Shown here in pieces: positions 27,390 through 36,862 of a DNA stretch of 64,000 nucleotides. A model generated the notes under the pieces. The model saw nothing but the letters and a program-made list of their open reading frames with translations. It did not search any database and was not told where the DNA came from. The stretch is taken from contig NZ_JAFBBY010000001.1 in NCBI RefSeq assembly GCF_016907515.1, forward strand, positions 992,001 through 1,056,000, read 5' to 3'. How positions within the stretch are numbered: the first letter of the stretch is position 1; every line of letters starts with the position of its first letter. This DNA comes from Nocardioides nitrophenolicus. Its GTDB lineage: Bacteria; Actinomycetota; Actinomycetes; Propionibacteriales; Nocardioidaceae. Both the position numbers and the translations under genes were made by a program.

Positions 27390-27740
27390 ATGACGACGAT
27401 GCCGACGCGGATCGACGGCGCCCTCTTCGCGGCGGCCAAGTCGTCAGGCGCCCGCAACTCCCGCAGCGCCGCCCAGCAGCTCGACCACTGGGCGCGCATC
27501 GGCCGCGAGCTCGAGGCATCCACGACCCTCAGCCACCGCGAGATCGAGGCCGTACTCGCCGGCGGTGGCGCGTACGACGCCCTCCAGGAGCGGGAGCAGG
27601 CCGTCGTCCGTGCGGCGTGGGACGAGGGCCTGGCGGAGCGGCTCGACACCTTCGACCTGAGGCAGGTCATCGCCGCCCAGGGCGTCGGCTGGGTCGAGAA
27701 CGACGACCAGGGCAACCTCACGATCACCGACGCCGACTGA
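27390..27740 (+). CDS. ParD-like antitoxin
   Basis: A 116-residue protein whose N-terminal half (TRIDGALFAAAKSSGARNSRSAAQQLDHWARIGRELEAS) matches the ParD-like antitoxin family: a ribbon-helix-helix-type strand R-I-D, then SR(S)xxQ..HWARIGRELE. The C-terminal half presumably binds the toxin. ATG 27390 is chosen over the upstream open frame because the promoter-like TACATT and the palindrome sit directly before it. The zeta-like gene follows after 10 nt, so the two form an operon. Confidence 0.8.
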   Translation: MTTMPTRIDGALFAAAKSSGARNSRSAAQQLDHWARIGRELEASTTLSHREIEAVLAGGGAYDALQEREQAVVRAAWDEGLAERLDTFDLRQVIAAQGVGWVENDDQGNLTITDAD

Positions 27741-27750
27741 CCGTCCCGGC

Positions 27751-28323
27751 GTGGCCACTCCCGTCCTGCACCTCCTCGCCGGACCCAACGGGGCAGGCAA
27801 GTCGACCTTCGTCGTCCACTACCTCCAGCCCGTCACGCACCTGCCGTTCGTGAACGCCGACGTGATCGCCGCCGAGCGCTGGCCCGGCGAGGAGCTGGAG
27901 CACGCCTATGACGCGTCCCGCGCCGCCGCCGAGCAGCGCCAGACCATGATCGCGGCACGCCGGTCGTTCATCTCGGAGACCGTCTTCAGCCATCCCAGCA
28001 AGGTGGACCTCGTCGCCCAGGCGACCGCACACGGCTACCTGGTCCACCTGCACGTGATCATGGTGGCCGCGGACACCCCGGTCGAACGCGTCCGGCGGCG
28101 AGTCCGCGCGGGCGGCCACGACGTCCCGGCGGCGAAGGTGCGGGAGAGATACGCGCGGTTGTGGGACCTGGTCGCGACAGCACGCCGCCTCGCGGACCGC
28201 ACCACCTGTTACGACAACTCGTCCCTGGCGACGCCGTTCCGGGTCGTCGCGAGCTACGAGCGCGGGCGCCTGGTCGGCTCGGCCGACTGGCCGGCCTGGA
28301 CGCCCGCGCCCCTTCGGGACTGA
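27751..28323 (+). CDS. Zeta-toxin-like P-loop kinase
   Basis: A 190-residue P-loop protein. Walker A is GPNGAGKST (residues 11-19), with the zeta-type FVNADVIA, the SFISETVFSHPSK strand after the helix, and a basic region (VERVRRRVRAGGHDVP) with RYARLWDL. Zeta toxins phosphorylate UDP-N-acetylglucosamine and block wall synthesis. Short stand-alone relatives also occur as ATP-binding proteins of unknown target. Position directly behind a ParD-like gene supports a toxin role here, although zeta toxins are usually paired with epsilon antitoxins. GTG 27751 has no strong Shine-Dalgarno, so translation may be coupled. Confidence 0.8.
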   Translation: MATPVLHLLAGPNGAGKSTFVVHYLQPVTHLPFVNADVIAAERWPGEELEHAYDASRAAAEQRQTMIAARRSFISETVFSHPSKVDLVAQATAHGYLVHLHVIMVAADTPVERVRRRVRAGGHDVPAAKVRERYARLWDLVATARRLADRTTCYDNSSLATPFRVVASYERGRLVGSADWPAWTPAPLRD

Positions 28324-28339
28324 GGGTTCGGCCCCAGTC
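28318..28339. terminator. Weak bulged hairpin between convergent genes
   Basis: GACTG-A-GGG pairs with CCC-CAGTC around TTCGG. It overlaps the end of the zeta-like gene and stops at the end of the acyl-CoA dehydrogenase gene. It may terminate both. Confidence 0.4.
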
Positions 28340-29580
<1,241 letters not shown>

Positions 29581-29581
<1 letters not shown>

Positions 29582-30600
29582 CAGTTCTCCTTCATTGCGG
29601 TGAGGCCGGCGTCGAGCAGGGGGTGGATCGCGGCGCCGATGTCGTCGAATCCCTCGCCGACGGTCTGGCCGGCGAGGAAGCGGTAGTGGATGCCCTCGAG
29701 GATGGCAGCCAGCTTGAAGGCCGCCAGCCCGAGATACCAGCCGAAGCCGGACAAGTCGCGGTCGCTGGCGGCGGCGTACCGGGCGATGATCTCGTCCTCG
29801 CCCAGGAAGCCGGGCGCGGTCGAGGCGTCGGTGACCGCCTCGCCGACGGTCGCGCCGAGCCGGTGGTAGGTCAGCATCAGCGCCAGGTCGGTGAGCGGGT
29901 CGCCGAGGGTGGCCATCTCCCAGTCGAGGACCGCGGTCGCCCGGTCCGCGCCGTCGGCGGTGTCGACGAGCACGTTGTCGAGGCGGAAGTCGCCGTGCAC
30001 GATGCCGGTCGCCGACTCGGCGGGCACCGACGCGGCCAGCCGGCGGTGCAGCTCGTCGGCGGCGGGCAGGTCGCGGGTGTGGGAGGCATCGAGCTGCTTG
30101 CGCCAGCGCGCGACCTGGCGGCCGAGGAAGCCCTCGGGACGGCCGAAGTCGGCCAGCCCGACCCGCGCCGGGTCCACCGCGTGGAGGTCGGCGAGGATGT
30201 CGACCAGGCTCTCCGAGATGGCGCGGGTGCGCTCGGCGCCGAGCAGGCTCAGCTCTGCCGCGCGGCGGTAGGGGGTTCCGGCGCACCGCTCCATCACGTA
30301 GAACTCGGCACCGATCACCGTGGGGTCGGCGCAGAAGGCGTCGGTGCGCGGCACCGGGACGGCCGTGTCCTGCAGAGCCGACATGACCCGGTACTCCCGG
30401 CCCATGTCGTGGGCGGTCGCGAGCACGTGGCCGAGCGGCGGGCGTCGGACGATCCACTCCGCGCTGCCGTCGGAGACGACGAACGTCAGGTTGGACTTGC
30501 CGCCGGCGACCAGCTCGGCGGTGAGCGACGAGCCCGCGCCGGGGACGGCGGCGGCCAGCCAGGGGCCGAGCGCGTCGAGGTCGAGGCCCGGCGGGTTCAC
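29581..30600 (-). CDS. APH-type phosphotransferase linked to acyl-CoA dehydrogenase
   Basis: A 339-residue protein-kinase-fold phosphotransferase with GGKSNLTFVVSDGSAEWIVRRPP (nucleotide loop), the catalytic IVHGDFRLDNVLVD and the metal-binding AVLDWEMATLGDP. It is the type that pairs with ACAD10/11-like dehydrogenases. These are thought to phosphorylate 4-hydroxyacyl-CoAs so that the dehydrogenase-associated step can remove phosphate. GTG 30600 overlaps the SDR stop (GTGA), which fixes the start; the upstream extension in this frame is a shadow. Confidence 0.9.
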
Positions 30601-31355
30601 TCGACTCCCCCGGTGAGGGTGACCCCGCCGTCGACGACCACCGTCTGGCCGGTGATCCACGCGGCGTCGGAGGAGAGCAGGAAGGCGACGACGCTGCCGA
30701 TGTCGTCAGGCTCGCCGAGCCGCTTGAGCGGGTACTGCGCGGCGACGTCGGCCTCGCGGCCCTCGTAGAGCGCGGTCGCGAACTTCGTCTTCACGACCGC
30801 GGGCGCGACGGCGTTGACCCGGATGTCGGGGCCGAGCTCGACGGCCAGCAGCTCGGTCATCGAGATCAGCATGGCCTTGCTGGCGCCGTACATCCCGATG
30901 CCGGGAGCGGGCTTCACGCCCGAGACCGACGAGACGTTGACGACGGCGCCGCCGTGCTCCTTCAGCCACGCCGCGTGGACGCGCTGGGTCCAGGCGAGGG
31001 TGGCGAGGCAGTTGACCTCGACGATCTTGCGGGCGGCGTCGAGGTCGAGCTCGATCATCGGGCCGTACGCCGGGTTGATGCCGGTGTTGTTGACGAGCAG
31101 GTCGGCGCTGCCGAACGTCTCGATCGCCTGGCGTACGACGTCCGCCTGGTGCTCCGCGTCGTCGGCCCTGCCCGCCACGCCGAGCGCCTTCGACGCCCCG
31201 CCGAGGGCGACGACGGCTTCGTCGAGGGCCTCCTTGCCGCGGCCGGTGATGACGACGCGCGCGCCCTCGGCGACCAGCCGCTCGGCGATCGCGAGGCCGA
31301 TCCCCCGGCTCGCTCCGGTGACGATCGCGGTCTTGCCCTCGAACCTGCTGCTCAC
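30597..31355 (-). CDS. SDR-family oxidoreductase
   Basis: A 252-residue classical short-chain dehydrogenase. NAD(P) motif TGASRGIG (residues 14-21), NNTGI in place of the usual NNAG, catalytic Ser in NVSSVSG and Y-x-x-x-K as YGASKAM. The C-terminus DGGVTLTGG is typical. Substrate unknown; it probably handles a hydroxyacyl-CoA or alcohol in the same pathway as the dehydrogenase and kinase. First gene of the three-gene operon, GTG start at 31355, divergent from the TetR gene. Confidence 0.9.
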   Translation of the reverse strand: MSSRFEGKTAIVTGASRGIGLAIAERLVAEGARVVITGRGKEALDEAVVALGGASKALGVAGRADDAEHQADVVRQAIETFGSADLLVNNTGINPAYGPMIELDLDAARKIVEVNCLATLAWTQRVHAAWLKEHGGAVVNVSSVSGVKPAPGIGMYGASKAMLISMTELLAVELGPDIRVNAVAPAVVKTKFATALYEGREADVAAQYPLKRLGEPDDIGSVVAFLLSSDAAWITGQTVVVDGGVTLTGGVE

Positions 31356-31385
31356 GTGCCTGCCTCGCTGTGTCGACGGAGGTTA

Positions 31386-31401
31386 CTAAGCGCTTGCTTA
31401 G
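31386..31401. promoter_or_regulatory. TetR-type operator between the SDR operon and the TetR gene
   Basis: CTAAGCGCTTGCTTAG is an inverted repeat (CTAAGC / GCTTAG, 4-bp spacer) in the 104-bp divergent interval. TetR repressors of fatty-acid and sterol pathways bind similar AAGC-rich palindromes. It probably controls both directions. Confidence 0.65.
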
Positions 31402-31459
31402 CGTGTAGCCTGAGTGTGCCCGGAGCCCCCGGACCCCGTCAAGACCCGGAGGTACGACG

Positions 31460-32068
31460 ATGCCGACGCCCCCGACGCCCTCCTCCCGCGCCGAGGTCAC
31501 CCGGGCGCGACTGCTCGAGGCGGCCGTCACGGCGTTCTCCGAGAAGGGCTTCCACGGCACGACGACCCGCGACATCGCGAGCGCGGCCGGGATGAGTCCC
31601 GCGGCGGTCTACGTGCACCACAAGTCCAAGGAGGAGCTGCTCTTCGTCATCTCGCGCCGGGGCCACCAGCAGGCGCTCGAGGTCGTCCGCGGGGCCCGTG
31701 CGTCCACGCCGGACCCGGTGGCACAGGTCGAGGCGGTGGGACGAGCCTTCGCGGCGTACCACGCCCACCACCACACGGTGGCGCGGATCCTCAACTACGA
31801 GCTGGCGGCGCTGAGCGACGAGCACCGCACGGTCATCGACGAGCTGCGCACCAGCATCGACCGCGAGCTGCGCGACCTGGTCCGCGCGGGCGTGGCGGCC
31901 GGCGTCTTCGCCACCCCGGACCCCGCCCTCGCCGCCACCGCCCTGGCGTCGCTGAGCATCGACATCGCCCGCTGGTACCGCGAGGACGGCGAGTGGTCCC
32001 CCACCCAGATCGGCGACTACTACGCCGACCTGGCGCTGCGCCTGGTGGGAGCGACGCCTCCGGCGTAG
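31460..32068 (+). CDS. TetR-family transcriptional regulator
   Basis: A 202-residue regulator. The N-terminal helix-turn-helix reads ARLLEAAVTAFSEKGFHGTTTRDIASAAGMSPAAVYVHHKSKEELLF. The rest is the helical ligand domain. GGAGG lies before ATG 31460. It is divergent from the SDR-kinase-ACAD operon with an operator-like palindrome between, so it likely represses that operon and itself, with an acyl-CoA as inducer (inference). Confidence 0.93.
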   Translation: MPTPPTPSSRAEVTRARLLEAAVTAFSEKGFHGTTTRDIASAAGMSPAAVYVHHKSKEELLFVISRRGHQQALEVVRGARASTPDPVAQVEAVGRAFAAYHAHHHTVARILNYELAALSDEHRTVIDELRTSIDRELRDLVRAGVAAGVFATPDPALAATALASLSIDIARWYREDGEWSPTQIGDYYADLALRLVGATPPA

Positions 32069-32085
32069 GGCTGCGGTTCCGCCGT

Positions 32086-32142
32086 CGTATCTGACGAATG
32101 GGTCGCAATTCGGCGCGCACCGCAGCCCGTTCGTCAGATACG
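32086..32142. terminator. Imperfect 17-bp inverted repeat between convergent genes
   Basis: Arms 32086-32102 and 32126-32142 (inner 13 bp CGTATCTGACGAA perfect, one mismatch further in) flank 23 nt. Pairing can continue outward past a small bulge. It lies between the TetR gene and the aldehyde dehydrogenase gene and probably ends transcription in both directions. Confidence 0.65.
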
Positions 32143-32165
32143 CGGAACGGACCCGACCCCGAGAG

Positions 32166-33509
32166 TCAGCGGGCGACCCGGATCATCTTCTTGTTGACGA
32201 ACTCGTCGATGCCGAGGGTGCCCAGCTCGCGGCCGTAGCCGGAGAGCCGGACCCCGCCGAAGGGCAGCTCCACGGCCTCCAGGCCGACGCCGTTGACGAA
32301 GACCATGCCGACCTCGAGAGCGCTGGCGACGCGGTCGGCCTGCTCGGGGTCGGTGGTGTAGAGGTACGAGCCGAGGCCGTACGGCGTGTCGTTGGCGATC
32401 CGGACCGCGTCCGCCTCGTCGGCGGCACGGAAGACCATGGCGACCGGGCCGAAGAACTCCTGGTGGTACGCCGGGTTGTCGGGCGTGACGTCGGTGAGGA
32501 CGCCGACGGGGTGGAACGCACCGTCGCGCTCCCCCGCCGCGACCAGGGTGGCGCCGGCCGAGACCGCCGCGGCGACCTGGCCGGCCAGCTCCTCGGCGGC
32601 CCCGACCGAGGAGAGCGGGGCGTCGGTGCCGGCGGTGGCGATCTTGGCGGTGAGCAGGTCGACGAACGCGTCGTACAGCTCGTCGACGACGACGAACCGC
32701 TTGGCGCCGTTGCAGGCCTGGCCGACGTTGCCCACCCGGGCGGAGAGCGCGTCGTCCACGGCTCCCTCGAGGTCGTCGGTGGAGAGCAGCACGAACGGGT
32801 CGGAGCCGCCGAGCTCGAGGACGCACTTCTTCAGGTGCCGCCCGGCGAGCTCGCCGATGATCGAGCCGGCCCGCTCGGAGCCGGTGAGCGAGACGCCGTG
32901 GATGCGCGGGTCGGAGATCACCTCGGCGATCTGGTCGCTGGTCGCGTAGACGTTGACGTAGGCGCCCTCGGGCAGGCCGGCGTCGGCGAAGATCTCGGCC
33001 TGGAGGGCGGCCGAGCGCGGGCACTGGGCGGCGTGCTTGAGGACGATGGTGTTGCCGAGAAGCAGGTTCGGCGCGGCGAAGCGGGCCACCTGGTAGACCG
33101 GGTAGTTCCACGGCATGATCCCGAGCAGCGCGCCCACCGACTGCCGGCGGATCAGGGCATGGCCCTCGCCGCCGAGCAGCTCGATCGGCTGGTCGGCGAG
33201 CAGCGTCTCGGCCCGGTCGGCGTAGTACTGGTAGATGTCGGCCGAGAACAGCACCTCGCCCTTGGCCGCTCCCAGCGCCTTGCCCATCTCCAGGTTGATC
33301 GCCTCGGCGAGCTGGTCGGCCCGCTCGCGGTGCAGCTCGGCGACGCGGGCGACCAGGGCGGCGCGCTCGGCCACCGTGGTCCGGCGGCCCCAGGTCTCGT
33401 GGGCGGTCGCGGCGGCGGCGACCGCGGCGGCGACCTCCGCGTCGGTGGCGGTCGGGAAGGTCTCCAGCACCTCGCCGGTGGCGGGGTTGCGGACGGCGTA
33501 CTTGCTCAT
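32166..33509 (-). CDS. NAD(P)-dependent aldehyde dehydrogenase, succinate-semialdehyde type
   Basis: A 447-residue aldehyde dehydrogenase. Catalytic Glu is in LELGGSDPFVL (Glu232) and the nucleophile in NVGQACNGAKR (Cys266). PWNYP lies at 133-137, typical of short succinate-semialdehyde dehydrogenases (GabD/Sad type). In this operon it may oxidise an aldehyde released from an amine, or succinic semialdehyde from ring cleavage. It is the last gene of the operon, and ATG 33509 overlaps the upstream stop (TGATG). Confidence 0.9.
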   Translation of the reverse strand: MSKYAVRNPATGEVLETFPTATDAEVAAAVAAAATAHETWGRRTTVAERAALVARVAELHRERADQLAEAINLEMGKALGAAKGEVLFSADIYQYYADRAETLLADQPIELLGGEGHALIRRQSVGALLGIMPWNYPVYQVARFAAPNLLLGNTIVLKHAAQCPRSAALQAEIFADAGLPEGAYVNVYATSDQIAEVISDPRIHGVSLTGSERAGSIIGELAGRHLKKCVLELGGSDPFVLLSTDDLEGAVDDALSARVGNVGQACNGAKRFVVVDELYDAFVDLLTAKIATAGTDAPLSSVGAAEELAGQVAAAVSAGATLVAAGERDGAFHPVGVLTDVTPDNPAYHQEFFGPVAMVFRAADEADAVRIANDTPYGLGSYLYTTDPEQADRVASALEVGMVFVNGVGLEAVELPFGGVRLSGYGRELGTLGIDEFVNKKMIRVAR

Positions 33510-34318
33510 CAGGACTCCTGGGACAGGTCGATGGACACGCGCGGATCGAGGGCGAGGGTGCCGGGGTCGACGACGCAGGAGCCGCCGTCGACGGGCAGCA
33601 CCACGCCGTTGACGTACGACGCCGCGTCGGACAGCAGCCAGCCGACCGTCGCGGCGATCTCCTCGGGCCGCGCCGCCCGGCGCTGGGGTACGACGGCCGT
33701 GGCGAGCCGGTAGGCGTCGTCGGTGGACAGGCCGCGCTCCGCGCCGAGCTCGGCCATCTCCATGTCGCCCATCTCGGTCGCCGTCCAGCCGGGGCAGATC
33801 GCGTTGGCGCGCAGCCCGTCGCGGCCGTGGTCCACGGCGAGGGACTGGGTGAGCAGCAGCAGGCCGGCCTTGCTGGCGGAGTAGGCGGCCATCCCGTCCG
33901 CGGCGCGCAGGGCGGCCACCGACGAGACGGCGACGACGGCGCCGCGAGCCGCGAGCAGGTGCGGCAGCGCGGCCCTCACCAGCAGGAACGGGGAGGTCAG
34001 GTTGACCCGAACCGTCTCGTCCCACTGCTCCGGGGTCACCTCTGCGACCCCGCCGACGTGGATGATCCCGTGGTTGAGCACCAGCCCGTCGAGCCGGCCG
34101 AAGGTGGCGACGGTGTCGTCGACGACCCGTGCGACGCCCGCGGGCTCGCTGACGTCGGCGACCACGACGTGCGCCCCCGTCTCGTCGGCGACCGCGCGCA
34201 GCGGGGCCTCACGGCGCCCGCAGACCACGACCTGGTCGCCACCCGCGGCCAGCAGCCGCGCGACGGCGGCGCCGATCCCAGTGCCACCGCCGGTGACCAG
34301 GACGACCCGGTCGGTCAA
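33509..34318 (-). CDS. SDR-family oxidoreductase in the ring-cleavage operon
   Basis: A 269-residue short-chain dehydrogenase: TGGGTGIG (NAD(P) site), NHGI where NNAG is usual, AVSSVAAL and YSASKAG for the catalytic Ser and Tyr/Lys. The substrate is unknown. The start is most likely TTG at 34318, overlapping the stop of the upstream gene (TTGA), because the protein begins canonically there (TDRVVLVTGGG). The longer frame is a shadow of the upstream gene. Confidence 0.85.
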   Translation of the reverse strand: MTDRVVLVTGGGTGIGAAVARLLAAGGDQVVVCGRREAPLRAVADETGAHVVVADVSEPAGVARVVDDTVATFGRLDGLVLNHGIIHVGGVAEVTPEQWDETVRVNLTSPFLLVRAALPHLLAARGAVVAVSSVAALRAADGMAAYSASKAGLLLLTQSLAVDHGRDGLRANAICPGWTATEMGDMEMAELGAERGLSTDDAYRLATAVVPQRRAARPEEIAATVGWLLSDAASYVNGVVLPVDGGSCVVDPGTLALDPRVSIDLSQES

Positions 34319-35019
34319 CGCCCCGCCACCTCGTCGAGGAAGTAGTCGACCAGGGCCGCCGCCCGGACCCGGATGTCGGGATCGAGGGAGCGGATGTGGT
34401 CGACCAGCACCTCGGGGTCGAGCCCCCGGTTGCGGGCGTCCTGCTCGCCGCCGTCCTGCAGCCACAGCGCGAAGCTGTCGGCGTCGATCTCGGGGTGGAA
34501 CTGCACGGCCAGGTTGCGGCGCAGCACGAAGGCCTGCGGCGCGGCCGCGTTCACGCCGACCACCGTCGCGTCCGCGGGCGGCACGAAGCGGTCGTAGTGC
34601 CACTGGGTCCAGATCCCGGCGACCGCGGGCACGCCGGACACGACGTGCGGCCCGATCTCCGGCATCGGCGAGGCGACCACCTCGCCGCCGTGGGCCTGGG
34701 CGAGCATCTGGCCGCCGAAGCAGATGCCGAACACCGGGATCCCGGCCTCGTCGGCGGCCTGCAGCAGCTCGGTCTCCGGCTTGACCCACGACGCGACGGC
34801 GTCGCTGTAGGAGCTCCACCGCGCGCCGAGCACCAGCACGGCGTCGTACGCCTGGGGGTCGGGGAGGTCGACGTCCACGCCGGGGTCGTCGAGGCGGTCC
34901 GACGGGACCACCCGCAGGCTCTCGATCTCGTAGCCGCGCTCGGCGAAGCGCCCCTCGATCGACCCCGCGGTCTCGAGGTAGTCGTGCCCGATGACCAGCA
35001 GTCGCTTCCGGTCCGCCAT
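34315..35019 (-). CDS. Class I glutamine-amidotransferase-like hydrolase
   Basis: A 234-residue protein of the GATase1 fold. The nucleophile elbow is GICFGGQMLA and the His-Glu pair is in VQFHPEID. It has no synthetase partner domain. In aniline-type pathways a stand-alone enzyme of this fold (TdnT/AtdA2) sits beside a glutamine-synthetase-like gamma-glutamylanilide synthase. The glutamine-synthetase-like gene at 43783-45135 makes a gamma-glutamyl amide hydrolase role attractive here. ATG 35019 overlaps the upstream stop (TGATG). Confidence 0.85.
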   Translation of the reverse strand: MADRKRLLVIGHDYLETAGSIEGRFAERGYEIESLRVVPSDRLDDPGVDVDLPDPQAYDAVLVLGARWSSYSDAVASWVKPETELLQAADEAGIPVFGICFGGQMLAQAHGGEVVASPMPEIGPHVVSGVPAVAGIWTQWHYDRFVPPADATVVGVNAAAPQAFVLRRNLAVQFHPEIDADSFALWLQDGGEQDARNRGLDPEVLVDHIRSLDPDIRVRAAALVDYFLDEVAGR

Positions 35020-35951
35020 CAGCCCATCGCCTCCGCCCGCTTCATGACATCCTTGCAGAACGCCTCCATCTCGCTCTTGTCGTCGATGTACATCGACGGC
35101 TTGATGCAGATGGTGGTGAAGCCCTGCTCGAGCTGCTCGGGAATCGAGTCCATCGACTCCCCCAGGTCCGCGAGCGAGTGGTCGTCGGGGAAGGAGTAGC
35201 GCACTCCTCCGACCAGCTCCAGCTCCGCCAGGTCGCGACCGGCCTCGGCCATCGCGTCGCGGATGATCCGGAGGTCCTCGGCCGTGGGGCGGCCGAAGGG
35301 GTGGAAGCCGTGGCCGTACTTCACGATCCGCTCGACGACCGCGCCGTGCGCCTGCTGCCCGCCGAACCACATCCGCGGGCCCTCGGGCCGGAACGCCTTC
35401 GGCTCGAGGTAGATGTCCTCGAAGTCGAAGTAGCGGCCGTGGTGGGTCGCCGGCGACTGCTCGAACACGAGCTTCATCACCTCGAGCTGCTCACTGAGGA
35501 TCTTCCCGCGCTCGCGGAAGGGTACGCCGAGGGCGGCGTACTCGTCCCGGCTCCAGCTCACGCTGGGCTGGACGACCAGGCGCCCCTCGGAGATCAGGTC
35601 GAGGGTGCCGAGCTCGCGGGCCAGCAGCAGCGGGTGGCGCAGCGGCGCGAGCACCGCCGCGCCCACCAGGCGGATCCGCTCGGTGACGCTGGCGATCGCG
35701 GAGAACAGCATCAGCGAGTTCGGCCACGGCATCATCGGATCCTGGTTGCCGGGCGCCGCGTAGTCACGCGGGTTGCCCATCACGCCCTTGTCGCTGGCGT
35801 CGCGGCCGAGCACGACGTGCTCGGAGATCATCACCGAGTCGAAGCCGGTGTCCTCGGCGATCCGGGACCACGTGACGAGGTCGTCGAGATGGCGACCGTC
35901 GGTGAGGGTCCAGTTCTCGCTGAGGATCATCAGCATGCGGGGTGCGGGCAC
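35019..35951 (-). CDS. LLM-class (luciferase-like) flavin-dependent oxidoreductase
   Basis: A 310-residue (beta/alpha)8 flavoprotein of the bacterial luciferase superfamily: FDSVMISEHVVLG near the N-terminus, RIRLVGAAVLAPLRHPLLLARELGTLDLISEGRLVV, and GPRMWFGGQ. It uses reduced FMN or F420. In this operon it could be a monooxygenase or dehydrogenase acting on the aromatic substrate or its amine side chain. A flavin reductase is not adjacent. GTG start at 35951. Confidence 0.88.
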   Translation of the reverse strand: MPAPRMLMILSENWTLTDGRHLDDLVTWSRIAEDTGFDSVMISEHVVLGRDASDKGVMGNPRDYAAPGNQDPMMPWPNSLMLFSAIASVTERIRLVGAAVLAPLRHPLLLARELGTLDLISEGRLVVQPSVSWSRDEYAALGVPFRERGKILSEQLEVMKLVFEQSPATHHGRYFDFEDIYLEPKAFRPEGPRMWFGGQQAHGAVVERIVKYGHGFHPFGRPTAEDLRIIRDAMAEAGRDLAELELVGGVRYSFPDDHSLADLGESMDSIPEQLEQGFTTICIKPSMYIDDKSEMEAFCKDVMKRAEAMG

Positions 35952-35979
35952 GGTGCGTCCTTGGTGGCGGGGGCGACGG

Positions 35980-36840
35980 TCAGTGGGTGTTCGAGAGGTC
36001 GGGCTTGCGGATGCCGCGGAACTCCCAGTCGCCGCCCTGCGCGGTCGAGAGCACCTCCTCGCTCTCGGTCGGCTGGGCGCCGACGTCGCCGCGGATCGGC
36101 GTGGGGCCCTCGACGATGTGGTTGCGCAGCGTGCCGAGGCCCTCGACCTCGACCTCGACGACGTCGCCGGGGTACACGGTGCGGGAGATGGCCGGCGTAC
36201 CCGACATCAGGATGTCGCCGGGCTGCAGCGTGATGGTGCGCGCGATGTCGGCGACCAGGTAGTGCATGTCCCACTTCATCTCGCTGGTGTTGCCGTCCTG
36301 GCGCACCTCGCCGTTGACGAGGGTGCGGATCCGCTTGTCGTGGAAGTTCCAGCCCTCGACGACGCCGGGCCCGACCGGGCACAGCGTGTCGGCGCCCTTG
36401 ACCCGCAGCATCGAGCCGGAGTCGGTGTCGCGGAAGTCGTGCAGGCCGTAGTCGTTGCCGATCGAGTAGCCGCGGATGTAGTCGCCGGCCTCCTCGGGCG
36501 AGATGTTGCGCGCCGTCCTGCCGATGATGATCGCGATCTCGCCCTCGTAGTTGAGCCACTTGCAGCCCTGCGGCCGGACCACGGCGGACTCGTGCGCGTT
36601 GAGCGCGGAGACCGGCTTGTGGAAGTACGTCGGCGCGGGCGGCAGCTTCGTCATCATCTCCTCGACGCGCGAGGAGTAGTTGAGGTGGACGCAGACGATC
36701 TTGCTCGGGGTCACCGGCGGCAGGTGGGTGGCCTCGGCGACGGCGACGCTGCGGCCGTCACCGGCGACCAGGGTGTCGCCCTCGCGGCGTACGTCGACGG
36801 CGTTGCCGTCGAGGAGGATCCGGCGGTACTCGGTGGTCAT
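35980..36840 (-). CDS. Fumarylacetoacetate-hydrolase-family enzyme (HpaG-like)
   Basis: A 286-residue FAH-fold enzyme. The metal site is represented by LNYEGEIAIIIGR and NDYGLHDFRDTDSG (where related enzymes have the D of 'Y..NDVSARD'), with GDILMSGTPA near the end. Relatives isomerise and decarboxylate the ring-cleavage product of homoprotocatechuate (HpaG) or hydrolyse fumarylpyruvate. Next to HpaD- and HpaE-like genes the former is likely. Only one FAH domain copy is present, whereas E. coli HpaG has two. Confidence 0.85.
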   Translation of the reverse strand: MTTEYRRILLDGNAVDVRREGDTLVAGDGRSVAVAEATHLPPVTPSKIVCVHLNYSSRVEEMMTKLPPAPTYFHKPVSALNAHESAVVRPQGCKWLNYEGEIAIIIGRTARNISPEEAGDYIRGYSIGNDYGLHDFRDTDSGSMLRVKGADTLCPVGPGVVEGWNFHDKRIRTLVNGEVRQDGNTSEMKWDMHYLVADIARTITLQPGDILMSGTPAISRTVYPGDVVEVEVEGLGTLRNHIVEGPTPIRGDVGAQPTESEEVLSTAQGGDWEFRGIRKPDLSNTH

Positions 36841-36862
36841 CTCTTGGTTCCTCTCGGTCGGC

